Origin: Micromonospora haikouensis
GTDB lineage: Bacteria > Actinomycetota > Actinomycetes > Mycobacteriales > Micromonosporaceae
Length of the DNA stretch: 64,000 nt
Direction of reading: 5' to 3'
NCBI RefSeq assembly: GCF_900091595.1
Contig: NZ_FMCW01000008.1
Coordinates: forward strand, 172,586 to 236,585
Positions 1 through 8,644 of the stretch are shown one piece after another (the first letter of the stretch is position 1; every line of letters begins with the position of its first letter). Both the position numbers and the translations under genes were made by a program. The notes below the pieces were generated by a model, which saw only the letters and a program-made list of their open reading frames with translations, was not told where the DNA came from and did not search any database.

Positions 1-306
1 GTGGATGTGCCGGGAGCCCAGCTCGCGGCGCTGTTCGGGCATCCGGTGCAGTGGCGTCCCCGGCCGGGCCGGGCGATGCTCTGGGACGGCCCGGACGAGC
101 GGGGCGTCCTGCTGGTGCCGTTCGCCGGTCCGGGCGGTGACGCTCCGGCGCCGACGGGCACCCCGACGGCAGCCGACACCACGCCGGGAGGCGGCATCGC
201 GACGAGAACCGACACCGCGACGGGAGACGGCACCACGACGGAAGGCGGCATCGCGACGGGGGCCGCCGGTGCCACGGCAGGGACCGACGACGGGGAGGGC
301 GAGTGA
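1..306 (+). CDS. Hypothetical protein, probably the C-terminal part of a gene cut by the window edge
   Basis: The frame is open from the first base (GTG) to a TGA at 304-306, so the true start may lie upstream. The visible part has an ordered first half (about 45 residues, rich in Trp and Arg, with Trp-Asp-Gly-Pro and Val-Leu-Leu-Val-Pro segments). The tail is low-complexity Thr/Ala/Gly/Asp built from degenerate repeats (Gly-Gly-Ile-Ala-Thr units). It overlaps the next gene by GTGA, so the two are almost certainly co-transcribed and translationally coupled. No family is recognised. Confidence 0.55.
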   Translation: MDVPGAQLAALFGHPVQWRPRPGRAMLWDGPDERGVLLVPFAGPGGDAPAPTGTPTAADTTPGGGIATRTDTATGDGTTTEGGIATGAAGATAGTDDGEGE

Positions 307-1181
307 GCCGGGAGTCGATCAGCGTCATCGCCGCGCCGCCGGCTGCGGGGCCGGTCCGACAGCGGACCGGCGTCGACCCGGTGCCCGCCGTCGACGGCGC
401 CGCGGCGTGGACGGAGTACGTCGCCGCCGCCCGCCAGCTCGACGGGGTACGCCGGGGCGCGGCGACCGCCGCGACAGAGCAGGCCCGGGCGGTTCAGGCC
501 GCCCGCGAGGAGCTGACCGGGGTACGCGAGCGGCTGGCGCCGCAGCGGTCTCGGCTGCGCGAGTTGGGCGTACCCCCGATCGTGTTGGCGCCGTCGCCGC
601 CGGAGTTGAGCGAGGCGGCCCGGGAGATGGTCGGCGGGCCGACGGCGGTGTCGACGGCCCTGCGCGCGGCGCGGGAGTGGGCGGACGGGGCGGACGGCCT
701 GTTGGCCGGGCGCGGCCGGACCGGTGCGGGGACGTGGCCGCCACGGCTGCGCAACCTGCTGGTCTACGGGCCGCTCGCGCTGGTCGTTCCGCTGCTCCAG
801 GTGCTGCTGTACGCGACGACGGGTCCCGGTCCGGCGAGCGTGGTGGCCCTGGTGTGCGGGCTCCCGATGCCTGCGGCCGCCTTCGTCGTGGGCTGGATCG
901 GCGTGGGCCGCCTCTTCGGCGAGACCTCGGGGACGGCGGCGGCACACCACGCCGGGCGGAACGCCGGTGGGGCAGCGGCGCACGGTGCGGCCCCGGTGCG
1001 CCCGGCGGGCGGCCCGGTCGTGCCGGCCGGCGGTGGTGCCGTGCCCTCCGCGCCGGCCGGGCGGGCCGGTGCCCCGGCCGGCAGCCCGGTGGACCGGACG
1101 CCCCGGTGGGGGGTCCTGGTGTGTCTCGTCCCGGCTGTGCTGACCACCGCCGGGCTCGTGCTGGCGATGCTGGCCGGTTGA
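303..1181 (+). CDS. Hypothetical membrane protein with N-terminal helical/coiled-coil region
   Basis: A 292-residue protein starting at GTG 303 inside the stop of the previous gene. Residues about 35-80 form an Ala/Arg/Glu-rich amphipathic helical region, with a second helical segment near 100-130. Two closely spaced hydrophobic stretches follow (about 155-172 and 178-198, a likely membrane hairpin). Then comes a Gly/Ala/Pro-rich linker and a last hydrophobic helix at the very C terminus (about 270-290). The layout is a cytoplasmic coiled coil tethered to the membrane. Function is unknown. The gene runs convergently toward folE, with a strong hairpin between them. Confidence 0.7.
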   Translation: MSRESISVIAAPPAAGPVRQRTGVDPVPAVDGAAAWTEYVAAARQLDGVRRGAATAATEQARAVQAAREELTGVRERLAPQRSRLRELGVPPIVLAPSPPELSEAAREMVGGPTAVSTALRAAREWADGADGLLAGRGRTGAGTWPPRLRNLLVYGPLALVVPLLQVLLYATTGPGPASVVALVCGLPMPAAAFVVGWIGVGRLFGETSGTAAAHHAGRNAGGAAAHGAAPVRPAGGPVVPAGGGAVPSAPAGRAGAPAGSPVDRTPRWGVLVCLVPAVLTTAGLVLAMLAG

Positions 1182-1226
1182 TCAACAGGGCCGTGACCGG
1201 CCGCGCGGCCAGGGGCCGGGTACGAC

Positions 1227-1260
1227 GACGCCGGGGCGACCGCGTGGTCGCCCCGGCGTC
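1227..1260. terminator. Perfect 15-bp stem hairpin between convergent genes
   Basis: GACGCCGGGGCGACC at 1227-1241 pairs with its exact complement at 1246-1260 across a GCGT loop. It sits between the plus-strand membrane gene (ends 1181) and minus-strand folE (ends 1275). It is therefore a likely bidirectional terminator. No T-tract follows, as is common in actinobacteria. Confidence 0.75.
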
Positions 1261-1274
1261 GGACTGCCCCGCGG

Positions 1275-1976
1275 TCAGCGGGGGATGATCAGGGCCATCG
1301 CCTCGGCGCGGGACTTGGCGTCGTGCTGGAGCACGCCGCGTACCGCGGAGGTGATGGTCTTCGCTCCGGACTTCTGGATGCCGCGCATGGCCATGCACAT
1401 GTGCTCGCATTCGAGCACGACCACGACGCCGCGCGGGGCGAGGCTGCTCATCAGCAGGTCGGCGATCTGCGAGGTGAGCCGCTCCTGCACCTGGGGACGG
1501 CGGGCGAAGACCTCGACGAGCCGGGCGAGCTTGGACAGGCCGGTGATCCGGCCGTCCGGCCCGGGGATGTAGCCGATGTGCGCGCTGCCCCGGAACGGGA
1601 GCAGGTGGTGCTCGCAGAGGCTCATCACGTCGATGTCCCGGACGAGCACCAGCTCCTCGTGGTTGGCCTCGAAGGTGGTGCTGAGCACCTGCGCCGGGTC
1701 GACCCGCAGGCCGGCGAAGAGCTCGGCGTACGCGCGGGCGACCCGGGCCGGGGTCTTCACGAGACCGTCGCGGTCGGGATCCTCGCCGACGGCGATGAGG
1801 ATCTCGCGTACGGCTTTCTCGATGCGGGCCAAGTCGACGGACTCCTCGACCGGGCGACCGGTCAACTTGCCGTTGACCAGCCGCGCGGCGAGGTAGTCCA
1901 GACCGTCGGTGTCGGGCTCGGTCGACGAGGCACTCGGGATCGGTGCCCCGTGACCGGGCGTCGGGTCGGTGCTCAG
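1275..1976 (-). CDS. folE: GTP cyclohydrolase I
   Basis: FolE opens the imidazole ring of GTP to give 7,8-dihydroneopterin triphosphate, the first step of folate synthesis. The zinc and catalytic signature CEHHLLPF is present, and the third zinc Cys is in the [10 protein letters not shown] segment. The segments [28 protein letters not shown] and TSAVRG are typical. The start is problematic: there is no in-frame ATG, GTG or TTG between the ftsH stop and the catalytic core. The nearest plausible initiator is CTG at 1974-1976, whose last two bases lie in the ftsH TGA (CTGA, an ATGA-like overlap). This gives 233 residues, close to family length. The alternative is a start far upstream inside ftsH (about 2255), which would add about 93 residues of antigenic-looking shadow sequence. 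It is the last gene of the hpt-ftsH-folE run. Confidence 0.93.
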   Translation of the reverse strand: MSTDPTPGHGAPIPSASSTEPDTDGLDYLAARLVNGKLTGRPVEESVDLARIEKAVREILIAVGEDPDRDGLVKTPARVARAYAELFAGLRVDPAQVLSTTFEANHEELVLVRDIDVMSLCEHHLLPFRGSAHIGYIPGPDGRITGLSKLARLVEVFARRPQVQERLTSQIADLLMSSLAPRGVVVVLECEHMCMAMRGIQKSGAKTITSAVRGVLQHDAKSRAEAMALIIPR

Positions 1977-3988
1977 TGCGTACCGTCCGAGTTGTTGGAG
2001 CCCGGCAGGCCGCCGCCGACGGAGGCACCGTCGGCCTGGGCCTGCGCCTTGAGCGCCTCCTTCTCGGTCGGCGTGAGGACCGGGGGCTCGGTGGAGGGCT
2101 GACGCTTGCCGAAGCCGTTGTAGGGGGCCATCGGCGGACGCTTCACCACGCGGGAGCAGATCCGGGCCATGTCGGCGGTGGAGAGGGTCTCCTTCTCGAT
2201 CAGCTCCAGGACGATGTTGTCCAGGACGTCCCGGTATTCCACCAGGATCTCCCATGCCTCGTCGTGGGCCAGCTCGATCAGCGCCCGCATCTCGTTGTCG
2301 ATCTCGGCGGCCACCGCGTCGGAGTAGTCCCGCTCGTGGCCCATGTTGCGGCCGAGAAACGGCTCGTCACCGCTGGTGCCGTACTTGATCGCACCGAGCT
2401 TGGAGCTCATGCCGTACTGGGTGATCATCGCGCGGGCCAGCCCGGTGGCCTTCTCGATGTCGTTGCCGGCGCCGGTGGTCGGCTCGTGGAAGACCAGCTC
2501 CTCGGCGGCCCGGCCGCCCAGCGCGTACGCCAGGGTGTCGACCATCTCGGCGCGGGTCTGGGTGTACTTGTCTTCCGTCGGCAGGACCAGCGTGTGGCCC
2601 AGCGAGCGGCCGCGCGACAGGATCGTCACCTTGTGCACCGGTGCGGCGTGCGGCAGCGCCCAGGCGACCAGCGCGTGCCCACCCTCGTGGTACGCGGTGA
2701 TCTTCTTCTCCTGGTCGCTCATCACCCGGGTGCGGCGCTGCGGGCCGGCGATGACCCGGTCGATCGACTCCTCAAGGGAGTCGTTGGTGATCGCCCGCTG
2801 GTCCTTGCGGGCGGTGAGCAGCGCGGCCTCGTTGATCACGTTGGCCAGGTCGGCGCCGCTGAAGCCCGGGGTGCGCCGGGCCACCGAGTCGAGGTCGACG
2901 TCGGGGGTGAACGGCTTGCCCTTGGCGTGCACCCGCAGGATGGCCTTGCGGCCCTCCATGTCGGGGGCGTCCACCGGGATCTGCCGGTCGAAGCGGCCGG
3001 GGCGCAGCAGCGCCGGGTCGAGGATGTCTGGCCGGTTGGTGGCGGCGATCAGGATGACCCCGCCCTTGGTGTCGAAGCCGTCCATCTCGACGAGGAGCTG
3101 GTTGAGGGTCTGCTCGCGTTCGTCGTGGCCGCCGCCCATGCCGGCGCCGCGGTGGCGGCCGACGGCGTCGATCTCGTCGACGAAGACGATCGCCGGGGCG
3201 TTGGACTTGGCCTGCTCGAACAGGTCGCGGACCCGGCTCGCGCCGACACCCACGAACATCTCGACGAAGTCGGAGCCGGAGATCGAGTAGAACGGCACCC
3301 CCGCCTCGCCGGCGACGGCGCGGGCGAGCAGCGTCTTACCGGTGCCGGGCGGGCCGAAGAGCAGCACGCCCTTCGGGATCTTGGCGCCCAGGGCCTGGTA
3401 TTTCGCCGGGTTCTGCAGGAAGTCCTTGATCTCGTGCAGCTCCTCGACGGCCTCCTCGGCGCCCGCGACGTCCGCGAAGGTCGTCTTCGGGGTGTCCTTG
3501 GTGATCATCTTCGCCTTGGACTTGCCGAAGTTGAGCACCCGGGAGCCGCCGCCCTGCATCTGCGACATGAAGAACAGCAGCAGGAGCACGAGCAGCGCGA
3601 TGGGGAGCAGGTTGACCAGCAGGCTCACCCAGACGCTGTCGGACGACACCTTGGTGTCGGCCGGGCCGGTGATCCGGTTCGCCGCCTTGGCCGCGAGGAC
3701 CTCGTTCCAGACCTCGTCACCGACCTCGTACGGGAACTGGGCCTCGATCCGGTCGGTGGTGGTGTCACCGAACTTGGTCTTGCTCTCCAGGTCCAGCTGG
3801 AGCGTCTGCTCCTTGTCCTGGAAGACCGCCTTCTTGATCTTGGCGGTGTGCAGCTGGTCGAGCGCAACGGAAGTGTCCACGCGGTGGTAGCTGGGACCAG
3901 CGGTGAACAGCTGACTGAGCACAACGGCGCCGAGGATGACCAGGATGATCCAGACCACCGGTCGGCGGAAGAAACGCGTACGTTCCAT
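1973..3988 (-). CDS. ftsH: ATP-dependent zinc metalloprotease FtsH
   Basis: A 671-residue membrane-anchored AAA+ protease that degrades misfolded or regulatory membrane proteins. In order: a TM helix at about 10-30; an extracytoplasmic domain to about 125; a second TM helix ([19 protein letters not shown]); the AAA domain with Walker A GPPGTGKT, Walker B IVFVDEID and the second region of homology with RPGRFDRQ; and the peptidase domain with zinc motif HEGGH. The C-terminal tail is Gly/Ser/Asn-rich and low in structure. ATG at 3988 starts the family-typical [11 protein letters not shown] terminus; further in-frame codons upstream are non-homologous. It lies downstream of hpt with a 380-base gap and overlaps the probable folE initiator. 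Confidence 0.97.
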   Translation of the reverse strand: MERTRFFRRPVVWIILVILGAVVLSQLFTAGPSYHRVDTSVALDQLHTAKIKKAVFQDKEQTLQLDLESKTKFGDTTTDRIEAQFPYEVGDEVWNEVLAAKAANRITGPADTKVSSDSVWVSLLVNLLPIALLVLLLLFFMSQMQGGGSRVLNFGKSKAKMITKDTPKTTFADVAGAEEAVEELHEIKDFLQNPAKYQALGAKIPKGVLLFGPPGTGKTLLARAVAGEAGVPFYSISGSDFVEMFVGVGASRVRDLFEQAKSNAPAIVFVDEIDAVGRHRGAGMGGGHDEREQTLNQLLVEMDGFDTKGGVILIAATNRPDILDPALLRPGRFDRQIPVDAPDMEGRKAILRVHAKGKPFTPDVDLDSVARRTPGFSGADLANVINEAALLTARKDQRAITNDSLEESIDRVIAGPQRRTRVMSDQEKKITAYHEGGHALVAWALPHAAPVHKVTILSRGRSLGHTLVLPTEDKYTQTRAEMVDTLAYALGGRAAEELVFHEPTTGAGNDIEKATGLARAMITQYGMSSKLGAIKYGTSGDEPFLGRNMGHERDYSDAVAAEIDNEMRALIELAHDEAWEILVEYRDVLDNIVLELIEKETLSTADMARICSRVVKRPPMAPYNGFGKRQPSTEPPVLTPTEKEALKAQAQADGASVGGGLPGSNNSDGTH

Positions 3989-4368
3989 GCTGTTGTCGAG
4001 CGCCGAGACGCCCGCATCCTCCTGATCGACGTCCTGACCGTCTGAATGGCTGTCGCCGCCGCGGCGGCGGCCGGAGCCGCCGTGCGGGCCGGCCTCGACC
4101 CCGGGACGCGTCACTGCCGCGTCACGGTCACTCGACGGTACACCGTGTGCGCGACATGTGGCCTTGCGAGGCCAGCAGTTACGCGTAAGGCGAACCGGGT
4201 TTCAGCCGGCGTGGCGTGGTTTCCCCGCCCGGCCACCCGACCGCCCGGTCACGCGGGTCGAGGGGTCGGACGTGGAGGGTGCGTCCACACCACCGGCCTC
4301 TACCGTAGTCCGATCAGCTGAGAGTGCGCTGAACGTCCGCTTGACGGGCACCGCGCCGCGCCCGCCGG
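3989..4368. other. 380-bp intergenic region upstream of ftsH, no gene seen
   Basis: No convincing coding frame on either strand. Because hpt and ftsH both read leftward, this should hold the ftsH promoter and an untranslated leader. A TACGGT hexamer on the minus strand near 4305-4310, preceded by TTCAGC upstream, is a possible promoter. I could not single out one site with confidence. Confidence 0.4.
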
Positions 4369-4941
4369 TCAGGCGCGGGCGTAGACCTCGGGCTTGAGCA
4401 CGCCCACGTAGGGCAGCTCGCGGTAGCGCTCGCCGAAGTCGAGGCCGTAGCCGACGACGAACTCGGTCGGGATGTCGAAACCGACGTACTTCACCGGCAC
4501 CGGGACCTTGATCGCCTCCGGCTTGCGGAACAGGGCGACGACCTCGACGCTGGCCGCCGACCGCGACTCCAGGTAGCGCAGCAGCCAGGACAGGGTGAGG
4601 CCGGAGTCGACGATGTCCTCCACGACCACCACGTGCCGGCCGGCGATGTCCCGGTCCAGGTCCTTGAGGATGCGCACCACGCCGGAGGAGGTGGTGCCCT
4701 GGCCGTACGAGGAGATCGCCATGAAGTCCAGCTCGACCGGGGGGCCCTGCCGACCGAGCGCCCGCGCGAAGTCGGCCATGAACATGACCGCGCCCTTGAG
4801 CACGCAGACGAGCAGCAGCCCGTCGACGTCGGCGTGATCCGCCGACACCTGCTTGGCCAGCTCTGCGGTCTTCTCGCGGATCTGCGCCTCGGAAATGATC
4901 ACGTGGTCGATGTCGGCGTCGTACCAGGAGCCGTCAGCCAT
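4369..4941 (-). CDS. hpt: Hypoxanthine phosphoribosyltransferase
   Basis: A 190-residue purine-salvage enzyme that makes IMP or GMP from hypoxanthine or guanine and PRPP. The PRPP-binding motif VVVVEDIVDSGLTL is clear. Other HPRT signatures are LLLVCVLKGAVMFMADFAR near the N terminus, the flexible-loop SSYG segment and the C-terminal VGYGLDFGERYRELPYVGVL. ATG at 4941 gives the usual actinobacterial N terminus (MADGSWYDADIDHV). In actinobacteria hpt usually follows tilS directly; here a plus-strand AraC-type gene and a small peptide gene lie between them. Confidence 0.97.
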   Translation of the reverse strand: MADGSWYDADIDHVIISEAQIREKTAELAKQVSADHADVDGLLLVCVLKGAVMFMADFARALGRQGPPVELDFMAISSYGQGTTSSGVVRILKDLDRDIAGRHVVVVEDIVDSGLTLSWLLRYLESRSAASVEVVALFRKPEAIKVPVPVKYVGFDIPTEFVVGYGLDFGERYRELPYVGVLKPEVYARA

Positions 4942-5043
4942 GGCTCCTAGCCTGCCGTACGCCGGATGTCCGCCGTCGGCGGGGCCGCCTCTTTCGGGGC
5001 TGGCCCCGCCTGGCATTTCTCGCGCATACCGACAGCAATCAGG

Positions 5044-5181
5044 TCAGCAGGTGCGGGACCGCCACCGGCGGCCGCCGTCGGTGGGCTTCCAGTCCGCCGA
5101 GTCCCGGGTGTCGGCGGTGAGGCCGGCCGCCGAGGCGGCGGCCAGAAAGAGCAGGAAGAGCAGGAGCAACAGGGATTCCAT
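5044..5181 (-). CDS. Very small single-span membrane peptide
   Basis: A 45-residue frame from ATG 5181. The first 20 residues after Met-Glu-Ser are almost pure Leu/Phe/Ala (a TM helix or uncleaved signal anchor). A short polar tail follows, with TADTRDSADWKPTDGG and a basic C-terminal end. The Asp-Thr/Ser-Arg-Asp...Asp-Trp tail resembles small uncharacterised membrane proteins that I associate with many actinobacterial genomes, from memory. The ribosome-binding site is weak. It sits between hpt and the divergent AraC-type gene. Function is unknown. Confidence 0.5.
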   Translation of the reverse strand: MESLLLLLFLLFLAAASAAGLTADTRDSADWKPTDGGRRWRSRTC

Positions 5182-5332
5182 GGCGGCGCTCGCTTTCGCA
5201 GGCTTTGGGATGCTTTCGCCGCCGGTGCGCACCGGACTTGACCCAAGTCTGCGCCCCCGCCGGGCGGCGGGACAGTGGCAGGAATGCCACTGCACCTCGA
5301 TTTTCTGCCACCCGCGCGGTTACCCTCGTCAC

Positions 5333-6292
5333 ATGCTCCGTTCCGTCGCCGTCGTCATGATGGACCAGGTGGTCCCGTTCGAGCTGGGCGTGTTCGCCGA
5401 GGTGTTCGGCACCGACCGCACCGACGACGGCTTCCCCGGCTACCGGTTCGACGTCTGCGCCGCCGACGGCGCTCCGGTGCGTACCTCCTCCGGCTTTCTC
5501 GTCACCCCGAACGCGGACCTGACGCCGGTCGAGGACGCCGACCTCGTGGCGGTCCCCGGGCACGACGACACGGTCGCGCCGCCCGAGGTGCTGGCGGCGC
5601 TGCGCCGGGCGCAGGCGCGCGGCGCGTACGTGCTCAGCGTCTGTACCGGCGCGTTCGTGCTCGGCGCGGCGGGGCTGCTCGACGACCGGGAGTGCACCAC
5701 GCACTGGCGGTACGTCGACGAACTGCAGCGCCGCCACCCCCGGGCCAGGGTCCGCTGCGACTCGCTCTACGTGGCCGACGGCCGCCTGCTCACCGGCGCC
5801 GGCACGGCCGCCGGCATCGACGCCTGCCTGCACCTGGTGCGCCACGAGCACGGCTCGGCCACAGCCACCCGGCTCGCCCGCCGGATGGTCGTCCCGCCGC
5901 ACCGCGACGGCGGCCAGTCGCAGTACGTCGAGGCGCCCATCCCGAAGGCCCCCGAGGCGCCCACCCTGGAGCCGGTCCTGGCCTGGCTGGTGGGTCACCT
6001 CGACCGGCCGGTCACCGTCGACGAGCTCGCCGCCCGCGCCGGGATGACGCCGCGCACCTTCGCCCGCCGGTTCCGCGCCGAGACCGGCACCACCCCACAC
6101 GACTGGCTGACCAACCAGCGGGTCCTGCTGGCCCGACGGCTGCTGGAGGAGACCCCGCTGAGCGTGGAGAGCGTGGCCGGCCGGTCCGGCTTCGGCGACG
6201 CCGCGGCGCTGCGGCACCACTTCGCCCGGCGGGTCGGCACCACCCCGCACGCCTACCGCACCACCTTCCGCGACCGCGTCGCCGCGTCCTGA
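5333..6292 (+). CDS. GlxA/FtrA-like transcriptional regulator (DJ-1/PfpI domain + AraC HTH)
   Basis: A 319-residue regulator. Residues about 1-170 form a class I glutamine-amidotransferase-like (DJ-1/PfpI) sensor domain with the nucleophile-elbow segment VLSVCTGAFVLGAAGLL. Residues about 220-319 carry two AraC-type helix-turn-helix units (TVDELAARAGMTPRTFARRF and SVESVAGRSGFGDAAALRHHF), ending with the usual GTTPHAYRTTFR signature. ATG 5333 matches the start of the amidotransferase domain. It is inserted in the opposite orientation between tilS and hpt, which usually adjoin. Ligand and targets are unknown. Confidence 0.92.
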   Translation: MLRSVAVVMMDQVVPFELGVFAEVFGTDRTDDGFPGYRFDVCAADGAPVRTSSGFLVTPNADLTPVEDADLVAVPGHDDTVAPPEVLAALRRAQARGAYVLSVCTGAFVLGAAGLLDDRECTTHWRYVDELQRRHPRARVRCDSLYVADGRLLTGAGTAAGIDACLHLVRHEHGSATATRLARRMVVPPHRDGGQSQYVEAPIPKAPEAPTLEPVLAWLVGHLDRPVTVDELAARAGMTPRTFARRFRAETGTTPHDWLTNQRVLLARRLLEETPLSVESVAGRSGFGDAAALRHHFARRVGTTPHAYRTTFRDRVAAS

Positions 6293-6459
6293 GCCTGCAG
6301 CGTGCTCCGCTCCAGGCCGGCGACCTGGCGGGGTCACCGTGAGCCGGAAGCCCCCACGTCGCCGGCACGGAGTCGATCACCCGAGCCAGCCGGGGCGGCG
6401 GAGTGGGCGCAGCCGGCGCGACGTCGCGCCGGGCAGTGCACGAAGGTCAACCCGGCGGG

Positions 6460-7500
6460 TCAGCCGGCCGGGTCGGGCCCGGTCAACCGGCCCGCGCGGC
6501 GGGCCACCCGCAGGCCGCCGGGCAGATGGACCTCACCCTGGCCGTGCCAGGCGGTGACCAGGGCGTCGAGCGCCTCGACGTGCCGGTGCGACAACGCGGC
6601 CGGCGACGCGCCCAGCTCCCGGGCCCAGGCGTGCAGCACCCGGGTCCGCACGGCCGGGGCGAGCTCGGCCAGCGCCGCCACCACCAGCCCGCCGCAGGGG
6701 GCCCGCACGCCGGCCGGGCCGTCGGCGGCGGACGAGCTGCCGGCCGACGAGGTCACGGGCAGGGCGGCGGCGGCCAGCTCGTCGAGGGCCGCCGCGTCGG
6801 CGGCCGCCAGGCGGGCGGTCCGGGCGAGGTTGTCCACCACCCCGGGGCCGAGGGCGCGGACCAGCGCGGGCAGCGCGTCGGCCCGGACCCGGGCCCGGGC
6901 GTACGACGGGTCGGCGTTGTGCGGGTCCTCCCACGGGGTGAGGCCGAGCGCGGCGCACGCCTTGCGGGTCTGCTCGCGGCCCACGTCGAGCAGGGGCCGC
7001 AGCAGCGGCACCCCGGCCAGGTCCCGCCGGGGCGGCATCCCGGCGAGCCCGCGCGGGCCGGCGCCCCTTGCCAGCGCCAGCAGCACCGTCTCGGCCTGGT
7101 CGTCGCGGGTGTGCCCGGTGAGCAGGGCAGCGGCCCCGTGCCGCCGGGCCGCCTCGGCGAGCGCCTGGTAGCGCGCCTCGCGGGCCGCCGCCTCGGGGCC
7201 GCCGGGGCGGCCGGCGACGTCGACGCGTACCGCCTCGGCCGGCGCGAAGCCGGCCCCGGCGGCCCAGGCCGCGACGTCGCCGGCCCGCCGGTCGGACCCG
7301 GCCTGCAGCGCGTGGTCGACGGTGACGAGGCCGACCGGGCGGCCCAGCCGGGGAGCGACGAACGCGGCGGCGGCGGCCAGGGCCAGCGAGTCGGCCCCGC
7401 CCGAGCAGGCGACGAGCACCGGCCCGGCCCCGGGCAGCCCGGTCAGCGCGCGGCGGACCGCGAGCCGGACGGCGGCGACCGCCGGGGCGAGCGCGGGCAT
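6460..7500 (-). CDS. tilS: tRNA(Ile)-lysidine synthase
   Basis: A 346-residue PP-loop ATPase that attaches lysine to C34 of the CAU-anticodon tRNA-Ile, so that it reads AUA. The PP-loop SGGADSLAL is near residue 33. The segments VDHALQ, EAAAREARYQAL, LLTGHTRDDQAETVLL and RPLLDVGREQTR are all diagnostic of TilS. The C-terminal tRNA-binding region is Ala-rich and short, as in other actinobacteria. It lies 10 bases downstream of the metalloprotease gene and is probably co-transcribed with it and dacB. Confidence 0.95.
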   Translation of the reverse strand: MPALAPAVAAVRLAVRRALTGLPGAGPVLVACSGGADSLALAAAAAFVAPRLGRPVGLVTVDHALQAGSDRRAGDVAAWAAGAGFAPAEAVRVDVAGRPGGPEAAAREARYQALAEAARRHGAAALLTGHTRDDQAETVLLALARGAGPRGLAGMPPRRDLAGVPLLRPLLDVGREQTRKACAALGLTPWEDPHNADPSYARARVRADALPALVRALGPGVVDNLARTARLAAADAAALDELAAAALPVTSSAGSSSAADGPAGVRAPCGGLVVAALAELAPAVRTRVLHAWARELGASPAALSHRHVEALDALVTAWHGQGEVHLPGGLRVARRAGRLTGPDPAG

Positions 7501-7510
7501 CGGCGTACGG

Positions 7511-8575
7511 TCAGCCGGCGGTCGGGGTGGCGGCCGGCCCGTGCACCCGGGCCACCCACGCGTCGGGGTCGCCCAGCTCGTCGAGCCGGGGCAGGGTCAG
7601 CGGGGAACCGAAGATCTTGTTGAAGCCGTCCATGCCGACGCGCTCGACGACGCCGTGGACGAACTTGCGGCCCTCGGCGTACTGGCGCATCTTGACCTCG
7701 ACGCCGAGCAGCCGGCGGATCGCCTTCTCCAGCGGGTTGCCGGTCTCCCGACGCCGGTTGAACGCGGCCCGGATCGACTCGACGCTGGGGATGACCTGCG
7801 GGCCGACGCCGTCCATGACGAACTCGGCGTGCCCCTCCAGCAGGGTCATCAGGGCGGTGAGCCGGTCGAGCACGGCCCGCTGGGCGGGGGTCTGCACGAT
7901 GTCCAGCACGCTGGCCCGGCTGTCCGGGTCCTTCACCGCGTCGGAGAGGGTGGCGACGCCCCGGCGCAGCCGCTCCAGCAGGTGCTCGCCGCCCTGCGAG
8001 GCGTCCACGAACGCCTGCACCTCGCCGAGGAAGTAGGCCCGCATCCAGGGCACGGCCGTGAACTGGGTGCGGTGGGTCACCTCGTGCAGGCAGACCCAGA
8101 GCCGGAAGTCGCGCGGGTCGGCCCCGAGCTTCCGCTCCACCTCGACGATGTTCGGCGCGACGAGCAGCAGCTGGCCGGGGTCGCCGGAGAAGACCTCGTA
8201 CTGGCCGAGGACCCGGCCGGACAGGTACGCCAGCACGGTGCCGGCCTGCACGCCGGTGAGCCGGGAGCCGACCGCCTCGGTGAGCGGGCCCGGCCGCTTG
8301 TCGCCGGAGAGCCGGCTGACCAGTGGGGTGATCACCTCCCGCAGCCCGGCGATGTTGGTGGCCGCCCAGTCTCGGCGGTCCACCACCCGCACGGGCGGGT
8401 GGACCACCTGGGACCGCAGCCCCGTGTAGTCGGCCACGTGCCCGGCCGCCTCGTCGGTCAGCCGCCGCAGCTCGGAGACCACCTCGGTGGCCTCGGCGTA
8501 CGACACCCGGGGCCCCGACTTGCCCAGGGCCCCCGCCGTCGCGGCGGCCAGATCCCAGTCCACGAACTGCGCCAT
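7511..8575 (-). CDS. Zinc-dependent metalloprotease, F420-neighbourhood (DUF2342) family
   Basis: A 354-residue protein with the zinc motif HEVTHRTQF at about residues 171-179. Neighbouring conserved segments are VWVCLHE, LLLVAPNIVEVER and a C-terminal KMRQYAEGRKFV...GMDGFNKIF typical of the family annotated as zinc-dependent metalloprotease / F420-associated. ATG 8575 gives MAQFVDWDLA, the usual N terminus (Val-Asp-Trp). Established context: it lies between dacB and tilS in most actinobacteria, as here. No substrate is known, and I infer protease activity only from the HExxH motif. Confidence 0.93.
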   Translation of the reverse strand: MAQFVDWDLAAATAGALGKSGPRVSYAEATEVVSELRRLTDEAAGHVADYTGLRSQVVHPPVRVVDRRDWAATNIAGLREVITPLVSRLSGDKRPGPLTEAVGSRLTGVQAGTVLAYLSGRVLGQYEVFSGDPGQLLLVAPNIVEVERKLGADPRDFRLWVCLHEVTHRTQFTAVPWMRAYFLGEVQAFVDASQGGEHLLERLRRGVATLSDAVKDPDSRASVLDIVQTPAQRAVLDRLTALMTLLEGHAEFVMDGVGPQVIPSVESIRAAFNRRRETGNPLEKAIRRLLGVEVKMRQYAEGRKFVHGVVERVGMDGFNKIFGSPLTLPRLDELGDPDAWVARVHGPAATPTAG

Positions 8576-8644
8576 GCACCCACCGTACCCGCGCCGGAAC
8601 ACCCCCACCTTTCGGTGATCGGAGGACATACCACCGCGGACCGG

